64,000 nt of DNA from Aquimarina longa SW024 (GCF_001401755.1 NZ_AVQK01000015.1:124001-188000); one strand, 5' to 3'; counted from the stretch's first letter, positions 44,500-54,562 are shown. The notes: generated from the letters alone by a model not told the origin. Program-made: numbers and translations.

Positions 44500-47400
44500 G
44501 TGAGTGCATCTATAATCTCGCAAACCTTCTCAAAGTCTCTGCAAGTGCAGAAACTAGGAAAAGCTATTGCCCAGTCTCAAACCAAAACACATATACAAGG
44601 AAGTATAGGATCATCAGTATCTTTTGTTATTGAAAACAGTTTTAGGCAAGCCGAAAAACCATTTTTATGTATTTTTAATGATAAAGAAGAAGCGGCCTAT
44701 TACCTAAATGATCTCGAACAATTACTAGGTGATAAAAATGTACTTTTTTATCCAGGTAGTTATCGTAGACCTTATCAGATAGAAGAAACCGATAACGCTA
44801 ATGTATTGTTAAGAGCAGAAGTGCTCAATCGTATCAATTCTCAAAAAAAACCAGCACTAATTGTAACCTATCCAGATGCACTATTTGAAAAAGTAGTCAC
44901 TCGAAAAGAGCTTGAAAAAAATACATTAAAAATTAGTCTTAATGATACACTCTCTTTAGAGTTCATTAATGAAGTATTATTTGAGTATCAGTTTCAGAGA
45001 GTAGACTTTGTTACAGAACCCGGAGAGTTTTCAGTTCGTGGAGGGATTGTAGATGTATTCTCGTTTAGTAATGACGAGCCTTATAGAATAGAGTTTTTTG
45101 GTGATGAGGTAGATAGTATCAGAACTTTTGATGTAGAAACGCAGCTTTCTACCGATCAAATCAAAAAAATTACTATTATTCCTAATGTAGAGAATAAAAC
45201 ATTACAAGAAACCCGAGAGAGTTTTTTAAAATATATTGCTTCAAAAACGGTAGTATTTACAAAGGATATCGATTTACTTTCGGCAAGGATAGATAAAAAT
45301 TTTGAAAAAGCAGAAGAGGCGTTTAAAACGCTTTCTACAACAATCAAGCATAGTAAACCTGCTGAGCTTTTTGTAACTTCAGAAATCATCAAAAAACAAT
45401 TATTAGGGTTTACATTAGTTGAGGTTGGTGATAGACCGATGACTAAAGCTGATTATGCTATTAAATTTGATATCAAAGCCCAGCCTTCATTTAATAAGCA
45501 ATTTAATTTGCTAATTGAAGACCTTAATAAAAATCACGAAGCAGGGTATAAAAACTATATCTTTTGTGTAAGTCAGCAACAGGCAAAACGTTTTCATGAT
45601 ATTTTTGATGATGCAGACCTTGATGTAAAACAATATGAAACAGTTGTTTTTTCAGCCTTTCAGGGGTTTATTAATCATGATGCTAAGATTACCTGTTATA
45701 CTGATCATCAGATCTTCGAACGATACCACAAGTTTACTCTTAAGAATGGATATGCCAAAAAGCAAGCGATAACTCTAAAAGAACTAACAAGTCTAGAGGT
45801 AGGGGATTATGTAACGCATATCGATCATGGGATTGGTAAGTTTGGAGGATTACAAAAAATAGAGGTAGAGGGTAAAAAGCAAGAAGCCATTAAATTAGTT
45901 TATGGAGAAAGAGATGTATTATATCTCAGTATTCATTCGCTTCATAAAATATCCAAATATAATGGTAAGGATGGCAAACCCCCGCAAGTATATAAGTTAG
46001 GTTCTAAAGCGTGGAAAACTCTTAAGCAAAAAACCAAAGCACGAGTAAAACACATTGCTTTTAATTTAATTCAGTTATATGCTAAACGGAGATTGCAGAA
46101 AGGATTTCAGTATAACCCCGATAGCTATTTACAACATGAGTTGGAAGCGTCTTTTATCTATGAAGATACTCCAGACCAGAGCACTGCCACTGCTGCAGTA
46201 AAAACAGATATGGAGAGTGAACGTCCTATGGATCGCCTTATCTGTGGAGATGTTGGTTTTGGTAAAACCGAAGTTGCTATCCGAGCAGCATTTAAAGCTG
46301 TAGATAATGGAAAACAAGTCGCGATTTTAGTACCAACAACGATTCTTGCATTTCAGCATGCTAAAACATTTAGAGAACGCCTTAAAGATTTTCCTGTAGT
46401 AGTAGATTATGTAAACCGGTTTCGTACTGCAAAACAAAAAAAAGAAACCTTAGAAGAATTAGCTTCTGGGAAAGTAGATATTATTATTGGTACCCACCAA
46501 TTGGTGAATAAAAATGTAAAATTTAAAGACCTTGGATTATTAATTATTGACGAGGAGCAAAAATTTGGAGTGTCAGTAAAAGATAAGCTAAAAACCATAA
46601 AAGAAAATGTAGATACACTAACGCTAACTGCTACGCCAATCCCTAGAACATTACAGTTTAGTCTTATGGCAGCGCGAGATTTATCAACGATTACCACCCC
46701 ACCTCCTAATAGATATCCTATAGAAACTAATGTAATACGATTTGCAGAAGAAACAATACGTGATGCAGTAAGTTATGAGATACAACGAGGAGGACAAGTA
46801 TTCTTTATTCATAATCGAGTTGAAAATATCAAAGAAGTTGCTGGGATGGTACAACGTCTTGTCCCTGATGCTAAAATAGGAATCGGGCACGGTCAGATGG
46901 AAGGAAAAAAACTAGAAAGCCTAATGCTTTCTTTTATGAATGGAGAGTTTGATGTATTGATTGCTACCACGATTATAGAAAGTGGATTAGACGTTCCTAA
47001 TGCTAATACTATTTTTATTAATAATGCTAATAATTTTGGACTCTCTGATCTTCATCAAATGCGAGGTCGTGTAGGGCGAAGTAATAAAAAGGCATTTTGC
47101 TATTTTATTACTCCTCCATATTCTTCAATGACCGAAGATGCGAGGAAACGTATCACAGCATTAGAACAATTTTCTGAATTAGGAAGTGGTTTTAAGATCG
47201 CAATGAAAGACCTAGAGATCCGAGGAGCTGGAGACCTGCTAGGAGGGGAGCAAAGTGGTTTTATTAATGAAATTGGTTTTGATACCTATCAAAAAATCTT
47301 AAATGAAGCGATAGAAGAGTTGAAAGAAAATGAATTCGCGCAACTATATGAAGATACGAACGAAGAAAAAGTATACCTAAAGGATACACAGATCGATACC

Positions 47401-47871
47401 GATTTTGAATTACTATTCCCAGATGATTATATTAATAATATTACCGAAAGACTAAGTTTATATACAGAACTTAATGCTATTAAAGAAGAATCAGCGCTGC
47501 AAGAATATGAAAAACGATTAATAGACCGCTTTGGAGAATTACCAGACCAAGCAACAGATTTAGTAAACTCCGTTAGAATTAAATGGATTGCTACCACTAT
47601 TGGATTAGAAAAAATAATCATGAAACAACAAAAGTTGATAGGTTATTTTATTAGTGATCAACAATCTGGTTTTTATCAAAGTCCAGCATTTACATCTGTA
47701 TTGCAATTCGTGCAGCAGAATCCTAAGGTGTGTAAAATGAAAGAAAAACAAACCCGAAGTGGATTACGTTTACTACTAACTTTTGAGCAGATTGATACTA
47801 TAGATAAAGCACTACATGTATTACAGCCATTACAGCCTAAAACGGATGTGAGAGACGTGGAAACGGAATAA
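44500..47871 (+). CDS. mfd: Transcription-repair coupling factor Mfd
   Basis: This 1123-aa DNA translocase removes stalled RNA polymerase and recruits UvrA. In order: a UvrB-homology module (LFYPGSYRRPYQIEE, VDFVTEPGEFSVRGGIVDVF), the RNA-polymerase-interaction/CarD-like domain (LEVGDYVTHIDHGIGKFGGL, about residue 430), and the RecG-like motor with Walker A CGDVGFGKTEVAIRAA, Walker B LLIIDEEQKFGV, TATPIPRTLQF and QMRGRVGRSNKKAFCY. A C-terminal TRCF domain follows. The start is GTG; the promoter lies only about 20 bp before it. Confidence 0.96.
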   Translation: MSASIISQTFSKSLQVQKLGKAIAQSQTKTHIQGSIGSSVSFVIENSFRQAEKPFLCIFNDKEEAAYYLNDLEQLLGDKNVLFYPGSYRRPYQIEETDNANVLLRAEVLNRINSQKKPALIVTYPDALFEKVVTRKELEKNTLKISLNDTLSLEFINEVLFEYQFQRVDFVTEPGEFSVRGGIVDVFSFSNDEPYRIEFFGDEVDSIRTFDVETQLSTDQIKKITIIPNVENKTLQETRESFLKYIASKTVVFTKDIDLLSARIDKNFEKAEEAFKTLSTTIKHSKPAELFVTSEIIKKQLLGFTLVEVGDRPMTKADYAIKFDIKAQPSFNKQFNLLIEDLNKNHEAGYKNYIFCVSQQQAKRFHDIFDDADLDVKQYETVVFSAFQGFINHDAKITCYTDHQIFERYHKFTLKNGYAKKQAITLKELTSLEVGDYVTHIDHGIGKFGGLQKIEVEGKKQEAIKLVYGERDVLYLSIHSLHKISKYNGKDGKPPQVYKLGSKAWKTLKQKTKARVKHIAFNLIQLYAKRRLQKGFQYNPDSYLQHELEASFIYEDTPDQSTATAAVKTDMESERPMDRLICGDVGFGKTEVAIRAAFKAVDNGKQVAILVPTTILAFQHAKTFRERLKDFPVVVDYVNRFRTAKQKKETLEELASGKVDIIIGTHQLVNKNVKFKDLGLLIIDEEQKFGVSVKDKLKTIKENVDTLTLTATPIPRTLQFSLMAARDLSTITTPPPNRYPIETNVIRFAEETIRDAVSYEIQRGGQVFFIHNRVENIKEVAGMVQRLVPDAKIGIGHGQMEGKKLESLMLSFMNGEFDVLIATTIIESGLDVPNANTIFINNANNFGLSDLHQMRGRVGRSNKKAFCYFITPPYSSMTEDARKRITALEQFSELGSGFKIAMKDLEIRGAGDLLGGEQSGFINEIGFDTYQKILNEAIEELKENEFAQLYEDTNEEKVYLKDTQIDTDFELLFPDDYINNITERLSLYTELNAIKEESALQEYEKRLIDRFGELPDQATDLVNSVRIKWIATTIGLEKIIMKQQKLIGYFISDQQSGFYQSPAFTSVLQFVQQNPKVCKMKEKQTRSGLRLLLTFEQIDTIDKALHVLQPLQPKTDVRDVETE

Positions 47872-47932
47872 GAATACTAATATATTTTGGGTATAACTAA
47901 AGGCTGGATACATTGATTTTTTAAGATAAAAA

Positions 47933-47963
47933 AATACCTACCCAGTAAAAACGGATAGGTATT
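47933..47963. terminator. Hairpin between mfd and the convergent lipoprotein gene
   Basis: The arms aataccta and taggtatt, flanked by A-rich and T-poor sequence, lie 62 bp after mfd and 24 bp from the stop of the leftward gene at 47987. A plausible shared transcription end, with a weaker stem than the others. Confidence 0.55.
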
Positions 47964-47986
47964 AAAATTATAGTGGTATTTAAAAA

Positions 47987-49369
47987 TTAATGATTATAAT
48001 GTTGAAATTCCTTCATCATTTCTTCAAACTCTTTATTCTTTTTAAAAGATTTAGACTTGTTGTTATCGTAATCAGGATTTGTGAAAATCAATGATTCTTT
48101 AATGTATGTATTGTTGTTTTCAAAAGAATTATCATCTGTAAAAAAATTCTCATAAGTTACGCCCTTTGAAAAACCAGTACTGTTATATTCTAAATTCTCT
48201 ACCTTAAAGAAGGGGTAGAGATCTAAAAATTCCTGTGGTAGTTTTGGGATAGTTTGATATGGAAGCTCATTACTTCGGAAAGCCCAATTATCAGTACGAA
48301 ACTTATTCTTTTTATTATCGTTAATTGACAGTGTCCATGTTGATTGTTTAGTACTGTGTTTTTGATTCATTGTATATGTGTACTCAAAAGCGTTCATAGA
48401 ACTATTGATTACTTTAAAATCTGTACTGTATGGTGAAACAGTTATAGCATCGAGTGTAGGAGATCTTTTTATATATCTATAACTATAGTTTTCTGCATTA
48501 TTTGATGCAAATATATGTATGTAAAAATCATAAAAACCCTTAAGGATACCAAAATTAGACGCTGCCTCGCTTTCGATATCACTAAACCAAACTGTTGAAA
48601 ATGACTCTTCTGATGTAAGACGAGCTGTTAAATCTTTAGAATACGTATTACCATCGTCTGGTATATTAATAGGTATATATGAATCAAATTCTTTTAATTC
48701 ACTTCCATCAACACTAACTTTTTGTTGATCTTGTATATTGTCTATAAAAATATATTTTGATTTTTTTTCCTTAAAATGAACCGTAATTAAAATTTTATTA
48801 GGGTTCCCATGTAATTCAATAGAATCATAATCTATTGAATTAGCTGTTCCAGAAGCAGAATAATTAAGACCTCCTCTGGGTGACGATAGATAAACAGTAC
48901 TATATCCATCAATATTTTTAATTTTCAAAGAAATTTTTTTCGAAGTATTATTTGCTTTTCTAGTAGTAGCACTAGTAGTTTCACGACCTTTAAAATTCCA
49001 GGTTGTTCCTTTTTTAATATTAAAAAAGGAGTCCAAAAAATTATATTGAAAAACTTCTTGATCACTGTATATAAATCTAGAAACGGTAAAGGATTCTTTT
49101 TCTTCTCCTTTTTTTGCTTTAAAAGCATATTCTTTGCTATTCTCTATTTGGGTATGAGCCAAAATATTCCCCTCATTATCATTAATAATAAGATACCCTG
49201 AGTTCACTGTTTTACCAATATAAAAATCATTAACTTTTAAGGTAAAGTAAGTGATACTATCATTAACAGGAGTAGTCTCGTTATTTGTATTGGGTTTATT
49301 TATAGGGTCGTCATCTTTCGAACAACTGATAGTAATAATAAGTATAGCTAAAAGGAATATTTTTTTCAT
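47987..49369 (-). CDS. Large lipoprotein, unknown
   Basis: A 460-aa protein with signal peptide MKKIFLLAILIITISC (lipobox TISC) followed by the acidic export signal SKDDD typical of surface-exposed Bacteroidetes lipoproteins (the so-called LES). The body is Asn/Ser/Tyr-rich and beta-like, with no recognised domain; it contains SLKIKNIDGYSTVYLSSPRG and WTLSINDNKKNKF. Low-complexity Lys and Asn patches near the end suggest a cell-surface protein. Single gene. Confidence 0.7.
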   Translation of the reverse strand: MKKIFLLAILIITISCSKDDDPINKPNTNNETTPVNDSITYFTLKVNDFYIGKTVNSGYLIINDNEGNILAHTQIENSKEYAFKAKKGEEKESFTVSRFIYSDQEVFQYNFLDSFFNIKKGTTWNFKGRETTSATTRKANNTSKKISLKIKNIDGYSTVYLSSPRGGLNYSASGTANSIDYDSIELHGNPNKILITVHFKEKKSKYIFIDNIQDQQKVSVDGSELKEFDSYIPINIPDDGNTYSKDLTARLTSEESFSTVWFSDIESEAASNFGILKGFYDFYIHIFASNNAENYSYRYIKRSPTLDAITVSPYSTDFKVINSSMNAFEYTYTMNQKHSTKQSTWTLSINDNKKNKFRTDNWAFRSNELPYQTIPKLPQEFLDLYPFFKVENLEYNSTGFSKGVTYENFFTDDNSFENNNTYIKESLIFTNPDYDNNKSKSFKKNKEFEEMMKEFQHYNH

Positions 49370-49567
49370 GATTTATTTTTGACTTTGATTGAGCGAGCAA
49401 AAGTATGAAAAAACTTATATATAGGTTAGATTCTGAAGTTTGACTAGTACTAAATGTTTCATTATGCCTTTCTTTTTTTATTTCCAACCTTATATATGAT
49501 TATTTAATCGCTCTAAGGCGTGTGTTCAATGTTATTAAGTGAAGGTATAAGTATTTGATTTCGAACC
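49370..49567. other. Spacer between lipoprotein gene and tandem array
   Basis: Upstream region of the lipoprotein gene. It contains no frame; the tandem array begins at 49568. Confidence 0.4.
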
Positions 49568-49895
49568 AGTTCTGCGAATCAGGAAGTTCCGATGAGCTGC
49601 TTTTACTCAGTTCTGTGAATCGGGAAGTTCCGATGAGCTGTTTTCACTCAGTTCTGCGAATCGGGAAGTTCCGATGAGCTGTTTTCACCCAGTTCTGCGA
49701 ATCGGGAAGTTCCGATGAGCTGTTTTCACTCAGTTCTGCGAATCGGGAAGTTCCGATTGGTTGTTTTCACTCAGTTCTGCGAATCGGGAAGTTCCGATGA
49801 GCTGTTTTCACCCAGTTCTGTGAATCGGGAAGTTCCAATGAGCTGCTTTCACCCAGTTCTGTGAATCGGGAAGTTCCGATTGGTTGTATTTTAGT
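49568..49895. repeat. Tandem array, eight 41-bp units
   Basis: The unit agttctgcgaatcgggaagt plus tccgatgagctgttttcactc repeats eight times without spacers (starts 49568, 49609, ... 49855). Copies differ at a few positions (tgc/tgt, gatgagct/gattggtt, cactc/caccc). The period is not a multiple of three, and the units are noticeably richer in G and C than the surroundings. It ends 10 bp before the bioA stop codon on the other strand. Confidence 0.92.
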
Positions 49896-49904
49896 GTATT
49901 ATTC

Positions 49905-51212
49905 CTATACGATATCTAATACATCGATAATAGTTTTATATATTTTTTGTAGTTGCTCTTCTGTAATTACATATGGAGGAAGAATATATATGGTACTACC
50001 TAATGGCCTTAAAGCAATACCATTGTTCATAAAGTGATCAAAAATCTCATATCGTTTTTTGCCATAACGATTCATATCGATATCTAAATCTATTGCATAA
50101 ATAACACCTTGCTGTCTTGTGCTTTTAATTTTTGGATGATTTTTTATCGTTGTATCAAAACGCTTATGAGCGTGTATTATTCTACCGATATTATTTTGAA
50201 ATTCTTCAGTTTCTAAAAGCTCTATAGCTGCAGAGGCTACTGAGCAAGCAATAGGATTAGCAGAATAGGTATGTGCGTGAAAAAATGCTTTACCAATAGA
50301 ATCATCCAAAAAAGCATCGTAGATTTCTTGTGTACAGCTTGTTACTGCCATAGGTACAAAACCTGCGGTTAGTGCTTTAGATAATGATATAATATCTGGT
50401 TTTGTCTCTATATAATCAGAGGCAAAGGTTTTTCCTGTTTTTCCAAATCCTGTCATTACTTCATCAGCGATAGTAATGATATGATGCTCTTTACATATAG
50501 AGAGAATTTGATCTAAATATTTACTCTCATACATATGCATGGCATTGGCTCCCTGTACTAAAGGTTCATAAATAAAAGCAGCAATTTTATGAGTTTTATT
50601 ATATTCTTGTAATTGTTTTATGACAGCGTCAATATTCTCAGAATTAGGAGTAGGAATCCGTTGTACATCGATAAAAAAATCTTCAAAAGGACCATTGTAG
50701 ACTGATAATCCCGAGGCTGACATTGCGCCAAAAGTATCTCCATGAAAACCATCTTCAAAAGCAATAATAGTATTTCTTTTTTCTCCTTTGTTAAAATGGT
50801 ATTGCAGTGCCATTTTAATTCCTACTTCGTTTGCTGTAGATCCGTTATCAGAAAAAAATATTTTTTCTTGATTATCAGGTAATATTCTAATGAGTTGCTC
50901 AGATAATCTAATTGCAGGTTCATGTGTAAATCCAGCAAATACAATCTGATCTAATTGTTGCATCTGTTCTTGTACTTTTTCTAAGATATATGGATTGCAA
51001 TGCCCATACATAGCAGTGTACCATGATGCAATACCATCGATATACGTAGCCCCATTCTCATCGTAGAGTAGTGCCCCTTTTGCTTTTACAATAGGTAATG
51101 CTTCTGGATGGATTTTATGTTGTGTAAGTGGATGCCATAGATGCTTTTTATCTCTTTGTTTAAGTGTTTCTGCTTTGATGGTAGAAGAGATTTTTTTAGT
51201 AGAATTGATCAT
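49905..51212 (-). CDS. bioA: Adenosylmethionine-8-amino-7-oxononanoate aminotransferase
   Basis: This 435-aa PLP enzyme transfers the amino group of S-adenosylmethionine to KAPA, giving DAPA. It has KHLWHPLTQHKIHPEALPI at the N-terminus (the BioA-specific W-P-T segment), GIASWYTAMYGHCNP, FSDNGSTANEVGIKMA, the Asp in ITIADEVMTGFGKTGK and the PLP lysine in SLSKALTAGFVPMAV. It overlaps bioD by 4 bp and closes the bioF-bioD-bioA operon; its 3' end abuts the 41-bp array. Confidence 0.95.
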   Translation of the reverse strand: MINSTKKISSTIKAETLKQRDKKHLWHPLTQHKIHPEALPIVKAKGALLYDENGATYIDGIASWYTAMYGHCNPYILEKVQEQMQQLDQIVFAGFTHEPAIRLSEQLIRILPDNQEKIFFSDNGSTANEVGIKMALQYHFNKGEKRNTIIAFEDGFHGDTFGAMSASGLSVYNGPFEDFFIDVQRIPTPNSENIDAVIKQLQEYNKTHKIAAFIYEPLVQGANAMHMYESKYLDQILSICKEHHIITIADEVMTGFGKTGKTFASDYIETKPDIISLSKALTAGFVPMAVTSCTQEIYDAFLDDSIGKAFFHAHTYSANPIACSVASAAIELLETEEFQNNIGRIIHAHKRFDTTIKNHPKIKSTRQQGVIYAIDLDIDMNRYGKKRYEIFDHFMNNGIALRPLGSTIYILPPYVITEEQLQKIYKTIIDVLDIV

Positions 51213-51853
51213 GATATGTTTTCTAGATGTTCTCTGAATTGTTCTGCATATTCTTTAATTACTGCCGTATCAAAATAAGGTTCTTCTTCAATTCTACCTA
51301 TGATATTAACACCTGTCATTCCTTTAATTATATCCTCTGTAGTTTTGTGTTCGTCTCCACTAAAAATAACAGATACATTATATCCTTGTTCTTGTAATAT
51401 CCATAGCGTCATTAAGGTATGGTTAATACTTCCTAGATAATGCTTAGACACTACAATAATATGGCAATCAGAATCGATAATATCTAGTATGGTATCCTCG
51501 TCATTAAGGGGGACTAATAATCCTCCTGCACCTTCAATAACCAAGTGATTATCGGTCTGAGGAGTGATTATCTTATCAATATCAATAGTGATATGATCAA
51601 TTGCAGCGGCTGCATGTGGGCTCATGGGTGTTTTTAGGGCATAGCTATTGTTATGAAATTTAGTTTTTGAGTTAGAGACCAGTTCTTTTACCTTATGGGT
51701 GTCGGAATAGGCTAAATCTCCTGCTTGTATGGGTTTAAAATAGTCGGCTTGTAATGCTTCTACAATAATTGCCGAAGCTATAGTTTTACCTACTTCAGTA
51801 CTTATGCCAGTAACAAATATTTTTTTAGAAGCCTCATTAATAGTATTCGACAT
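51209..51853 (-). CDS. bioD: Dethiobiotin synthetase
   Basis: A 214-aa ATP-dependent carboxylase that closes the ureido ring of dethiobiotin. The P-loop is FVTGISTEVGKTIASAIIV (residues 13-31), followed by YFKPIQAGD, SPHAAA and VIEGAGGLLVPLN, all typical of BioD. It starts 11 bp after bioF and overlaps bioA by 4 bp. Confidence 0.94.
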   Translation of the reverse strand: MSNTINEASKKIFVTGISTEVGKTIASAIIVEALQADYFKPIQAGDLAYSDTHKVKELVSNSKTKFHNNSYALKTPMSPHAAAAIDHITIDIDKIITPQTDNHLVIEGAGGLLVPLNDEDTILDIIDSDCHIIVVSKHYLGSINHTLMTLWILQEQGYNVSVIFSGDEHKTTEDIIKGMTGVNIIGRIEEEPYFDTAVIKEYAEQFREHLENIS

Positions 51854-51864
51854 GATGATTTTCT

Positions 51865-53025
51865 TTATGATAAAACAAAGGTAGCTAACAACTCTAAAAC
51901 TTTACCTATTTCTTCTTTAGAATTATACGAATGCAAACATAAGCGTAATCGTTCTTTGCCTTGGGGAACTGTTGGTGATAAAATTGGTTTTACCTCAAAA
52001 CCATTTTTTTGTATTTCGGTAGCTATTTTTTTGATAGTTTCATTCTCCGGAATAATACAGCAATGTATAGCAGAATTGCTTTTGATAAAATGAGGCTTTA
52101 GATGTGTTATTGCAAGTTGTTGATTAAAAAAAGCAATATTCTCTCTAAGCTTTTTGATTGCTATAGTATTTTGAAGTTCTTGATACATTTTTTGTATAGT
52201 CGCTAATGAATGTGGAGGCAACCCTGTGGTATATATAAAACTTCGTGCAAAGTTAATAAGGTAATTTTTTAATGCTATAGACCCAAGAATTACTGCTCCA
52301 TGACATCCCATGGCTTTGCCAAATGTATTGATTCGAGCAAAAACCTGATTCTCGATGCCTAATTGCTGTAGTATACCTTCTCCATGAGTTCCAAATACTC
52401 CAACTGCATGGGCTTCATCAACAATAAGATGACAATTATAATCCTTACAGAGCGATACAAAACCATTTAGATCCGGAGTGTCTCCATCCATAGAAAAAAC
52501 AGATTCAGTAATGATATATACTTCTGTTTGATCATTGTATATGTTATGATTAGACTGTATTTGTACAACTCTTTTTTGCAAATCGTCTAAATCATTATGT
52601 TTAAATTTATAAGATCTGGCTGTACTCATTTGCATCCCATCTCTAATAGAAGCATGAATTAACTCATCATAAAAAATAATATCTCCTCGCTGTGGTACAG
52701 ATGATAAGAGTCCGACATTGGCATCATATCCAGAATTAAATAATAGTGCTGCTTCTGTATTATGGAATTTAGCTAATAGGGTTTCAGTATTAGTGTATAA
52801 CTCATGATTCCCTGTCAATAATCGAGAGCCTGTTGCTCCGTTTTGATAGATTTTTTTTGCTTCTAAAAATTGATGTACTTGATTAAATATTTTTTTTGAA
52901 GAGGCGAAACCTAGATAGTCATTAGATGAAAAATCAGTACTATTCTTTGGCTCATAGAGTTTCCGAAATGCATTATTCTCTTTTCTATCATTAAGTTTCT
53001 TCTGAAGATTTTTTGGTAATCGCAT
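51865..53025 (-). CDS. bioF: 8-Amino-7-oxononanoate synthase
   Basis: This 386-aa PLP enzyme condenses pimeloyl-ACP/CoA with alanine. It has DFSSNDYLGFASSKK, GSRLLTGNHELY, IVDEAHAVGVFGTHGEG and the PLP lysine in RINTFGKAMGCHGAVI. SFIYTTGLPP follows. First gene of the leftward biotin operon. bioB, bioC and bioH are not in the window. Confidence 0.93.
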   Translation of the reverse strand: MRLPKNLQKKLNDRKENNAFRKLYEPKNSTDFSSNDYLGFASSKKIFNQVHQFLEAKKIYQNGATGSRLLTGNHELYTNTETLLAKFHNTEAALLFNSGYDANVGLLSSVPQRGDIIFYDELIHASIRDGMQMSTARSYKFKHNDLDDLQKRVVQIQSNHNIYNDQTEVYIITESVFSMDGDTPDLNGFVSLCKDYNCHLIVDEAHAVGVFGTHGEGILQQLGIENQVFARINTFGKAMGCHGAVILGSIALKNYLINFARSFIYTTGLPPHSLATIQKMYQELQNTIAIKKLRENIAFFNQQLAITHLKPHFIKSNSAIHCCIIPENETIKKIATEIQKNGFEVKPILSPTVPQGKERLRLCLHSYNSKEEIGKVLELLATFVLS

Positions 53026-53174
53026 AATAATGTCAAAAATAAAACAAATCCTATTTTCTGCCTATACTTCAGGATAAAAATGAACTATGATAACTATTTT
53101 CATTTGAGAAGTGGTACTATGTTTATTCTCTGAACAAGTGTGAGCACAAGCTGTTATTTTTTCTTCAAAAATCT

Positions 53175-53220
53175 AAAAACACCATATTTAGTAAACTAGT
53201 TTACTAAATATGGTGTTTTT
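53175..53220. terminator. Perfect 46-bp palindrome
   Basis: Two exact 23-bp arms (aaaaacaccatatttagtaa plus act and its complement) with no loop. It lies 77 bp before the FG-GAP gene stop on the leftward side, so it can terminate that gene's transcript before the biotin operon promoter. The absence of a loop and the length are unusual for a terminator. Confidence 0.6.
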
Positions 53221-53296
53221 AGATACTAATCTTTAATCCCTTATAGAAGGTTTAATCGCCAGAGGCTTACCCTAAGGTTGTTTACTTTTTTAAAAC

Positions 53297-54073
53297 TTAA
53301 AAATCAGATTTTGTTACATATACATGATTTTGATGAAAGCCTATGATATTAGCTTTCCCATTTCCATCCACATCAGCAACTTGTCTAACATGTTTATCGA
53401 CGCTCCATCCTGTATTAAAAACAAAACCTCCTTTCCATGCTGTTGTAGGATCAAAACTAGTACCAGTAGAAGGAGATATGTATACATGATTTTGATGAAA
53501 ACCTATAATATCAGCCATACCGTCTCCATTTACATCAGCAACTTTTCGAACGTGTTTATCAACATTCCATCCTGTATTTACAACATAATTATCTTTCCAT
53601 ATTTGTATGGTGTCAAAATCAGTACCAGTAGAAAGAGATACATATACATGGTTTTGATGAAAACCTATAATATCAGCCATACCATCTCCATTTACATCGG
53701 CAACTTCTCTAACATGCTTATCAACGTTCCATCCTGTGTTTACAACATAATTATCTTTCCATATTTGTATAGTGCCAAAACCAGTGCCAGTAGAAAGGGA
53801 TACATATACATGGTTTTGATGAAAGCCTATAATATCAGCCATGCCATCTCCATTTACATCGGCAACTTTTCGAACATGTTTATCAACGTTCCATCCTGTA
53901 TTTACAACATAATTGTCTTTCCATATATCAAATTCAATAGTTGTGTTAGAAGTATAAAGATTTTGAGATGATTTTTCGTTTGTTGTTGGTTTTAATTGAT
54001 CAATATCATTTGTACAAGAATAAAACAAAACAAAAATGATACATAAAGAAATAAATGAGAATTGGTTTTTCAT
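53297..54073 (-). CDS. FG-GAP/VCBS repeat lipoprotein with near-identical modules
   Basis: A 258-aa lipoprotein (signal peptide ending in VLFYSC, about Cys20). Four 54-residue modules follow, each containing NTGWNVDKHVR, the Ca-binding loop ADVNGDGMADIIGF and HQNHVYVSLSTGT. The first three are nearly identical and the fourth is diverged (WKGGFVFNTGWSVDKHVRQ, DVDGNGKANIIGF). FG-GAP modules make beta-propellers that bind calcium and often glycans or partner proteins; four modules are fewer than a full seven-blade propeller. The recent repeat expansion is unusual. Single gene. Confidence 0.85.
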   Translation of the reverse strand: MKNQFSFISLCIIFVLFYSCTNDIDQLKPTTNEKSSQNLYTSNTTIEFDIWKDNYVVNTGWNVDKHVRKVADVNGDGMADIIGFHQNHVYVSLSTGTGFGTIQIWKDNYVVNTGWNVDKHVREVADVNGDGMADIIGFHQNHVYVSLSTGTDFDTIQIWKDNYVVNTGWNVDKHVRKVADVNGDGMADIIGFHQNHVYISPSTGTSFDPTTAWKGGFVFNTGWSVDKHVRQVADVDGNGKANIIGFHQNHVYVTKSDF

Positions 54074-54562
54074 GAGTATTGTTATTAAGTTGTTTGCTAA
54101 TTATTATGCTTGCCCCATTACAATTATGCGTATTCTATATTTTCCCTTAATTATAATAAATATATATATTATTGTAGATTTTATAATCCTATTTTACAAA
54201 AAGGTAATGTTTTTTTAAAACTTCAGTTTTAATGCGTCTGAATAGTTATTAAATGCATTTAAACAACTTATTTAGAGATGGTTATGTTTGGCTAGGAAAT
54301 AGCTATTATACCTATTTAGATATGGTATAGATGATAAGAACTCTATAATTAAAACAATAGAGCAATTTTTGTATGATGAAATTCTACTGAATATTTTTTT
54401 AACTTAACGGTGACTTAAACCAAATTATTAGTACCTAAATTTGATATAAGAAAATCACATCATGTCGAACTCAGGCTAGTAGTGATAAAAAAAACCTTTT
54501 GAGTTTTTCAAAAACTTAAAAGGTCTAACTTTAAATTGTATTTTTTAATACTTAACGTAGTA
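54074..54562. other. Gap with fragment of the interspersed repeat
   Basis: No gene is visible. The right part contains gtacctaaatttga, aaaatcacatcatgtcgaac and tcaggctagtag, which echo the boundary segments of the interspersed repeat at 15328-15816. After them comes the hairpin at 54494-54524. Confidence 0.45.
54494..54524. terminator. Hairpin after the DksA-like gene
   Basis: The arms accttttgagttttt and aaaaacttaaaaggt pair over 15 bp with one G-T pair. It lies 39 bp after the stop of the leftward gene at 54563 and is a member of the ccttNaaggtct-type palindromes of this window. Confidence 0.6.

Noticed and set aside
49568..49895. CRISPR array
   Set aside because: The 41-bp units are contiguous with no unique spacers, and no cas genes are nearby.
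53324..53971. 215-codon frame on the plus strand
   Set aside because: It is the antisense of the FG-GAP repeats and owes its length to the repeated composition; the minus-strand frame has the signal peptide and domain.
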